In this document: piece by piece, positions 57,701-64,000 of the stretch
Layout: each line of letters opens with the position of its first letter
How positions within the stretch are numbered: the first letter of the stretch is position 1
NCBI GenBank assembly: GCA_018873245.2
Contig: JAEMBT020000003.1
Span: 10,753,843 to 10,817,842 of the forward strand
Length of the DNA stretch: 64,000 nucleotides
Source of the DNA: Archegozetes longisetosus
Lineage: Eukaryota; Arthropoda; Arachnida; Sarcoptiformes; Trhypochthoniidae
Direction of reading: 5' to 3'
The notes under the pieces: generated by a model
Seen by the model: the letters and a program-made list of their open reading frames with translations, nothing else
Told to the model about the DNA's origin: nothing
Databases searched by the model: none
Position numbers and translations under genes: made by a program

Positions 57701-60056
57701 TGAACAGCATAAAGAATTGACCTGCCTCGATAATTGTGGCGGGTATCATCGCGAGACCCGTTAAATACGTTTCTTACATCTGGAAGATTCTTTTAGGTCC
57801 TACGTGGCACATCGGCACTAAGTTATGTTATGTGAAATTCTATCTGAAAAATATATGGTATAGAAAACTAAACAGTGTTTACAAAAAGTTAAAGTTAAGA
57901 AAACTATTATCTAAAGTATGCACAATAGTTTAATTGATATAAACTTAGCAATATCTTGTTAAAAGTTACATTATTTTTCAGTTTTGACTTATTTTCTCTA
58001 TAGTACATTTTTCAGATAAAGTTTCATGTATACTTATTACTCATCACAATGAATATTATACATAAATTTTGTTGTACACGGTTTAGAAATAAAAAAAAGT
58101 TTCAAAATCTGCTTTATTTTACCCGTAATCAAAAAGCGATGTGCTTCAAAATTTATCATTAAACACTCTATTCATAATAAGTTAAGTAAGTATTTGATTA
58201 AGGAAATAATCTCAATCAATCGAAAATAATAAGAAATAGTTTTAACCTTTAACTTAAACAAAAACTCGATCTAATAGTTTGCAAATATTTTTGAACAAAA
58301 GCCATTAATTTTCACATCTAAAACTTTCCATTGCTTGGCATTTTTGCATTTTTTTTTACATATTTACACAAAGTAACAAAATTATAGCAGTGAATTCTAT
58401 GTATCATAGTATGTAGCTTCTGGGATCTATACGAATGAAAGAATAAAATAACCTTAAGATAACAGATAATTTATTTAGTTCTCCTTTCATTAACCATGTT
58501 GATTCGAACCTTTTTTGTATTCGTAGAAATACGTTATGAATCTATTACAGTAGTTATATAGTTTTCAGTGCTTATGAAAACATTTTATGCGAAGTCTGAT
58601 AATGAAGTCACGTGCTTAATAAAGAGTTAGAAATCGTAGATGAAAAGAGAATTGAACTTTTCTTATTCAAAAAGAATATTTATCTATATAAATTTATGTA
58701 TTTTTTGGTTATTTTACGCACGAAAATTAAAAATTGAAATATATTTATTGCGTCCTGGATGAATAAAAATGCTATTTCTAGTTTAGCACTTAATAAACAT
58801 TGATGATAATTTGATCGCTGATTAAAAGATCTTATTAAAAAAAAATACTGACTGGCATTAAGATTCTTATCTGATTAAATAAGAAATTTGAAACCACTCC
58901 CACTGAGTTTTCAGATAACTTTAGACTAAATTGAGAAACACTAATTATTTTACTTTTTATTGCATTAATGATAAAAACATTCAGTTAAGAAATTAAATGG
59001 GTTTAAAGAAAAGGGAGTCACTTATATTCTTTTTTACAATTTTTATAAATAATAAGAGTTTGAACCTATATTTACATGTGGTTTGAATTTCATGATATGC
59101 TTCAATGGAGAAAATGGGTTTAATCTAGTTTAAAAGTAAACACGAAAATTCATTTAAATTAATATTTAAATAATTGAATTGAACACTTGATGCGATGTAG
59201 AATGTGTTAATGGTAGACATGCGTAACAAATCATAAGTATTGTATTGTTCATTGCATAGTAAAAGTAAATAAACAACAAATTCAAACTAATAATGTATTT
59301 GTAATAATCAAAGTATTTTTCAAAACAATTAAAATTAAAATCCAAATCCAAATCGATTACTATAACTTATTTATGATTTAAAGAAACGCAATAAAAAATG
59401 TTCCGCGACCTTAAAGCAGTTTTTCTCTATATAGCTTCACAGTTCTTTTTTCTTTGAGTCCATTTAATCGCTGACTGTAATTTGAATACTAATTCACATA
59501 CCCTTTTAAAATACTAATTGAGTGTAAAAAGTTATGACTTTAGTTCAGCATCTTATAATTTAGTTTATTGCTGTTTAAATTGAACAGTAATTTATTCCTG
59601 AAATCAGTTTTGGCTAATAGCTAATGCCGAGCATATGTATTGAAATCAGGGAAAGGAACATTTTGAAAATAATTTTTGTTCAAGTATTCAAACCTATCCA
59701 ACTATTTAAAGTCTAACGTTGATGCCCAATGAAAGAAAATAGGGGTAAATTAAATCTCATCAAACATTTCTAATTTCACTGAACTCATTTAATCGGTAAT
59801 TCTTCATATTAGGTTTATGCTAAACTTATCAAATCATTACTGAATCATCGATGGCAAAGCTCTAATAATGAGTAAATGATTGGATAATTGTCTCAAAAGG
59901 ATGACAAAAGTCCGGAAACCCGGATGATTTGAGTTCAATAGAAAAGTAATTTTAAAGATTTGGTTTTAGATAAAAACTAACTTGAGTCGATAATTATACA
60001 ATTGGTTCTCCAAAAGTGATATCTTACAAAGGCTAATACAAGATATTTTTGAAGTA
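54711..60056. other. AT-rich intergenic sequence with AGCTT-rich patch
   Basis: No supported gene; the ORFs at 56227-56415, 57736-57933 and 59166-59351 are random-looking. A cluster of GAGCTT/AAGCTC phrases at about 57030-57360 is the only clear local structure. Confidence 0.4.
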
Positions 60057-60613
60057 CAGATATGGCCGTAGGAGCATGCAAATCAACTTATTATTCACTT
60101 TTTATGACTTCTTATCGCTTTTATAATTGTGAGTAATTCAAAGCTAAAATCAAATAAAAATCAAACGCTTGGATACAACTTTTAAGTGACTGACGAATAG
60201 CACACGTTTTATTATAAACATATAATAAGTCCACATTTTAACGATAAATTCAACACCAACTAATACTTATTTCTGTTAATCATCTAATAAATTCAATTTT
60301 TACAAATAACTTGGTTTCCGTTTAACTCAACAATAATTGGTCTAAATTACTGTACTAGTTATTAAAAACTTGAATTTATTAAATCAATAACGAAAATAGT
60401 CAAATGTAAATTCATATTGAATTTATCGTTAAAATGTGGACTTATTATATGTTTATAATAAAACGTGTGCTATTCATCAGTCACTCAAAAGTTGTATCCA
60501 AGCGTTTGATTTTTATTTGATTTTAGCTTTGAATTACTCAAAATTATAAAAGCGATAAGAAGTCATAAAAAGTGAATAATAAGTTGATTTGCATGCTCCT
60601 ACGGCCTTATCTG
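60057..60613. mobile_element. long inverted-repeat element A, TA-flanked, young
   Basis: Arms 60057-60252 and 60417-60613 are inverted copies differing at only about four positions in 196. Ends CAGATATGGCC / GGCCTTATCTG. TA at 60055-60056 and 60614-60615. The 164-bp centre is non-coding. High arm identity means a recent insertion or ongoing correction between arms. Confidence 0.85.
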
Positions 60614-60615
60614 TA

Positions 60616-61045
60616 CTATCGGCCAAGAAAGTATATGTTAAATAAAGCTTTCTCGCGCCTTACATACTCAGGGATCACTTTAATATTTACGTAAACATTT
60701 TGAAAGCATTTACGTAAACTTTAGTTTAGGTCTGACCTATAGAAAAACGAAATAATGAACTTTTGCACTAACCGTTTTACTGATAAAGAGTTCACAAATT
60801 GTTTACATTAAACTTTTCTCAATTATTTATTTGATGAATTTAAGTTACTTATGTTAAAGTTCGATACAAATTATAACACTTAAAGAGATTTAAAGTTTCA
60901 CATTTCATGACTCATATTAGAAATTATACTCATTAAAATAATATGACAAAATTATTTACTCAATCATTCCCTTATTTGGTTTATTTCTGATTGGCTTTTA
61001 CTGTTTTTTAAGCGCATATTTTGACATATACTTTTTGACCGATAG
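60616..61045. mobile_element. TA-flanked element B, ~26-bp TIR
   Basis: Ends CTATCGGCCAAGAAAGTATA and, inverted, ...TATACTTTTTGACCGATAG. It shares its left TA (60614-60615) with element A and has TA at 61046-61047. 430 bp, non-coding. TIR length and TA site fit Tc1/mariner. Confidence 0.75.
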
Positions 61046-61047
61046 TA

Positions 61048-61341
61048 CTATCTTAACAAAAAGTGTTTTCACACGTTTTAGCCCATGCCAATAACACTTT
61101 TTAGCAAAGCACGCAAGTAGCGTTCTTCACATTGTCATTTTAGTAAAAAATTACAAACATATTAATCCGAAAAGAAGATGCACAAAGACCTCTAGCGCTG
61201 GATGACTTTGTGCATTTTTTTTATTGATAATAAATTCATTTGTTTACTATTAAAATATGTAATTTTCACGACTTGTGTACTTTGTAAAAAAGTGTTTTTG
61301 GCACGGGTTAAAACGCGTCAAAAAATTGTCTGTTAAGATGG
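61048..61341. mobile_element. TA-flanked element C, ~80-bp imperfect TIR
   Basis: Left CTATCTTAACAAAAAGTG... and right (reversed) CCATCTTAACAGACAA... match imperfectly over about 80 bp, including the AACACTTTTT block. It shares the TA at 61046-61047 with element B; the right TA has become TG. It contains ATGCACAAAG...CTTTGTGCAT (61174-61216), an internal hairpin. Confidence 0.7.
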
Positions 61342-61984
61342 TGCAACGCATATCATATGAATAAAACAATTGAAGAACTCTCTTATCAGTACTTACCTCA
61401 GACTCTGTATCAAGTTTTAGAAATTAAATGTGTAATGGCTTGAAAGAAATGAAAGATCAATTTTAAACCCTTTAGTTATAGGAGATGAAAAATTGTCATT
61501 TTCGGTATGACTGATAATCTATGACAAAACATCTTGCTCCTTGAAATATCTTTTAATTAAAAATATTTATTTATTAACTGATTGCAATTCTCTGCATAAA
61601 AAACCTTGTTTATAAAAATATTTAACAACCATTTACAGATAATTAGATATGTTAGCGTGATAGCAAAATTCAAAGTTATACTTGATTTTCTGTGAAAATT
61701 TGAATAAACAAGAAAGTAAGGTATACAATACTTTTCGTTTTGTTCAAAATGCGTAAAAGTTTTTTATTATGCAACTTATGCAAAAATTTAGGACTGTGAC
61801 AAGATAGGACGACCTCAAACTATATATTTACACTAACCAAACCTAACCCGACCTAAATCCAAAAATACTTTTCAAAACTCAAAAAATTATAAGTGAATTC
61901 AGCGAAATTTTTGTCGGTGGCGGGGCATCTGGGGTCTGACGGAGTGGAGCCGCAATATTTTGAGTCCTTGAGCCACGTGGAATC

Positions 61985-61987
<3 letters not shown>

Positions 61988-62013
<26 letters not shown>
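61988..62013. repeat. (TA)n microsatellite
   Basis: About 13 TA units preceding a G+C-rich repeat. Confidence 0.9.
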
Positions 62014-62015
<2 letters not shown>

Positions 62016-62145
62016 TCGCTGAGCGGTTCGACCCGCAGGTAAATCGCGGTTCGGGTCGGGTCGGTTCCAGTTTTTTAAAGATTGTGGTTCGAGTCGGGTC
62101 TATCGCTTTGCTTAGAACCGCGGGTTACCCGCGAAGAACCGTATA
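62014..62145. repeat. G+C-rich dispersed repeat, GGTTCGGGTC-type
   Basis: GCGGTTCGACCCGCAGGTAA and GCGGTTCGGGTCGGGTCGG, followed by CCGCGGGTTACCCGCG, a near-palindrome. A relative at 62917-62980 (GTTCGACCTGCAGGTAACCGCG) shares about 20 bp with it in direct orientation. No gene. Confidence 0.6.
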
Positions 62146-64000
62146 TTTATAAGATTTAAAACAAGAGTTTAAACGAAAGTATATCAAAATGTATGACTCA
62201 TTGAATGAATAGATTTCTATTTGAATTAGTATCATACTATAGAATGCATTAATTTAGGTTCAACTGCTACCTACAATACTTCACGTTTCAAATCCTTGTT
62301 TAAAAGGTAATGAAATCAAAGATAACTGGAAATAAAGTGTAATCAGGATAAATAACTAATTGAAAACAGTGTCATTCATCAAGGCTATTAATAATTTCGA
62401 TGTTTCATAAGTTTGTGCTAAAGTTTCAATATTATATTGTTTGTTTTTTTAAAACTAAACTCAAATCCTTATAACGATTTTTCTTTTATTACTCATGAAT
62501 CAGAACTTACTAATGAGTAAGTTTAAAACTTATAAAACAAAATTTGATCATTTAGTCATTGATTTTTGATTAAAAACACTTTTAATCATAAAAATAATAT
62601 TCACAACAAAAGAAAGAATTCTTATTTTGAAAACTCATTTATACTAAATCTTGTGGTAAGGTTAGAGCTGAATTTTTTGAAAAATTTGGTAAAACTAGGC
62701 CGACCAATGCAACTATTGTTAGAATTGAATCAAATTTATTTTTACATATCTAAACTATTTTGTAGGATTATAGTTTATTATTAAAGGTTTATTTTGAAAC
62801 ATTCAAATTTCAGCCAATGAGTAAGCGATTTCACTTTTGACTCACATTTTCAAAAGGAATAGAGCCTTAACTGTAAAATCAGAGTTTAGTTTTTAAAAAA
62901 ATGAACAGTATAATTGTAGCTGTTCGACCTGCAGGTAACCGCGATTCGGGTCAGATCGCATAAATCCATGACCCGCGCACCTATAATCTTATTTTAGGAG
63001 CTCTTTCAAAGCTATAATGTGAAGGTTGAGGATCTTTGATTCAATAAAACCAACTAAATTTTGATAAAATTCAGGAGATAAAGTTTTATTTGACTAATTA
63101 ATGCATGTTATATCTGGAGGTGATTTAATAATTGAATCAGTTAGATTTAATTTATCAATTTTTTGTATGAATGAGTTATGACTTTATTATGTTTATAACC
63201 TAAAGTATACAAAAACATGTTCTACATACTTGAACATTATCTAAGTAGTTTTAAATTCACTTTTTTTATTTTCACTCAATTTTCTTTTTATACTTTTATC
63301 ATGGACTTTGAAGATAGAATCTGAGCTGGGACCAGTAGTGGAGTATTTTGAGCGATTTTTGGAAGTGTACGGCTTTTAGGGAGGGTGGACATGTTATGCA
63401 CATCATTACACACACTATATAAATTCCTTTAAAAGTACTACATAAACACGACTACGAGTTGGATACAAGTATTTTGTTTATTTTTATTGTTTCGATGTAA
63501 AGTTCAAAATATTATCTAAATTGTCAGTAAATGATCAATTGGAATAACTTCTCAAAGTAACTGTACACTAGGGATGCTTCAAGAATAGACACCGTGGGTA
63601 AGTTTTAGCAAAATTCAACTTTATATTTTGTTCAATCTAAGTATTAATTTCCGCAAAATTCATATAATTTCAAAAATGCATTACGTCTTCTTCACAACGG
63701 TTGGTTAGGCATCAAAAGTACCGAATTTTCAGTCGAACATTTGCCAATCTGGACAGACATGTTCCAGATGTCGTAGAAATATAAATCATATATCGTTGAA
63801 CGCAACTTGAAAATTCAAGCCGAACAAAATCATAAACTATGTGGTAGGAGGTTATGTCGAAAATTCTATTTCATTCGAATTAATGGATCAAGTTTTGATT
63901 TTATGTGACTGTCAGGACAAAACTAGTGGATGCTTGCGAGATTTTATTCACTGTGGTCTAATAATCAAGGCCACTTTTTTACATTTTCTTGAAACTCTTG
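62146..64000. other. AT-rich sequence to window end
   Basis: Apart from the second G+C-rich repeat copy (62917-62980), nothing recognisable. The ORF 62566-62784 (+) is random-looking. Confidence 0.4.

Noticed and set aside
57736-57933. 65-codon plus ORF with basic C-terminus
   Set aside because: No recognisable motif and no conserved context.

Overview
The window is AT-rich metazoan nuclear DNA. It has no operons or bacterial-style genes. Genes have spliceosomal introns of about 50-100 nt or several kb, and tRNA-derived and DNA-transposon repeats are dense. A protostome, most likely an arthropod (possibly a chelicerate), is suggested by an ionotropic-receptor (IR) type channel gene, a punt-like type II activin receptor and a C/EBP-like bZIP factor. 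I cannot name the species.

Layout. 1-5.2 kb: no convincing gene; a 577-bp hAT-type element (3416-3992) built of ATTCC-like pentamers. 5.24-9.06 kb: a degenerate non-LTR retrotransposon (CR1/Jockey-like), split by a 1.28-kb Merlin-type transposon (7620-8899). 10.3-13.5 kb: an IR-type receptor gene on the minus strand. 13.8-23.3 kb: a graveyard of virus-like (Polinton/adintovirus-like) sequence. It holds a broken protein-primed DNA polymerase B on the minus strand (17.49-20.35 kb), a divergent zinc-finger ORF (20536-20805), and two related plus-strand clusters of small genes (13.8-15.2 and 21.8-23.25 kb). The second cluster is split by a 460-bp solo LTR. A G+C-richer two-exon gene of unknown function (15859-16791) lies inside this region, and an orphan coding-like segment (23533-23958) lies just after it. 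24.47-25.85 kb: a secreted ankyrin-repeat gene with one frameshift and one stop.

26.1-29.5 kb: two small divergent ORFs with a tRNA-like sequence between them, a degenerate tandem array, a TA-flanked (Tc1/mariner-type) element, a foldback element with about 240-bp arms, and a (TTC)n(TTA)n microsatellite. 31.7-32.7 kb: an intronless bZIP gene (minus) with a promoter-like cluster upstream. 32.9-42.6 kb: no supported gene. 42.66-51.8 kb: a six-exon type II activin/TGF-beta receptor gene (minus), with a complete tRNA-SINE in its last intron and a one-base frame discrepancy in the transmembrane exon. 51.8-64 kb: no supported gene; a hAT MITE with a perfect 8-bp duplication (54456-54702) and three TA-flanked elements placed end to end (60057-61341).

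The two well-supported host genes (activin receptor and bZIP factor) look functional, and the IR gene is open in every exon found. The virus-like block, LINE and transposons look decayed, except the 60.06-kb inverted repeat, whose arms differ at only about four positions. All splice junctions here were inferred by eye from GT/AG signals and reading-frame continuity.
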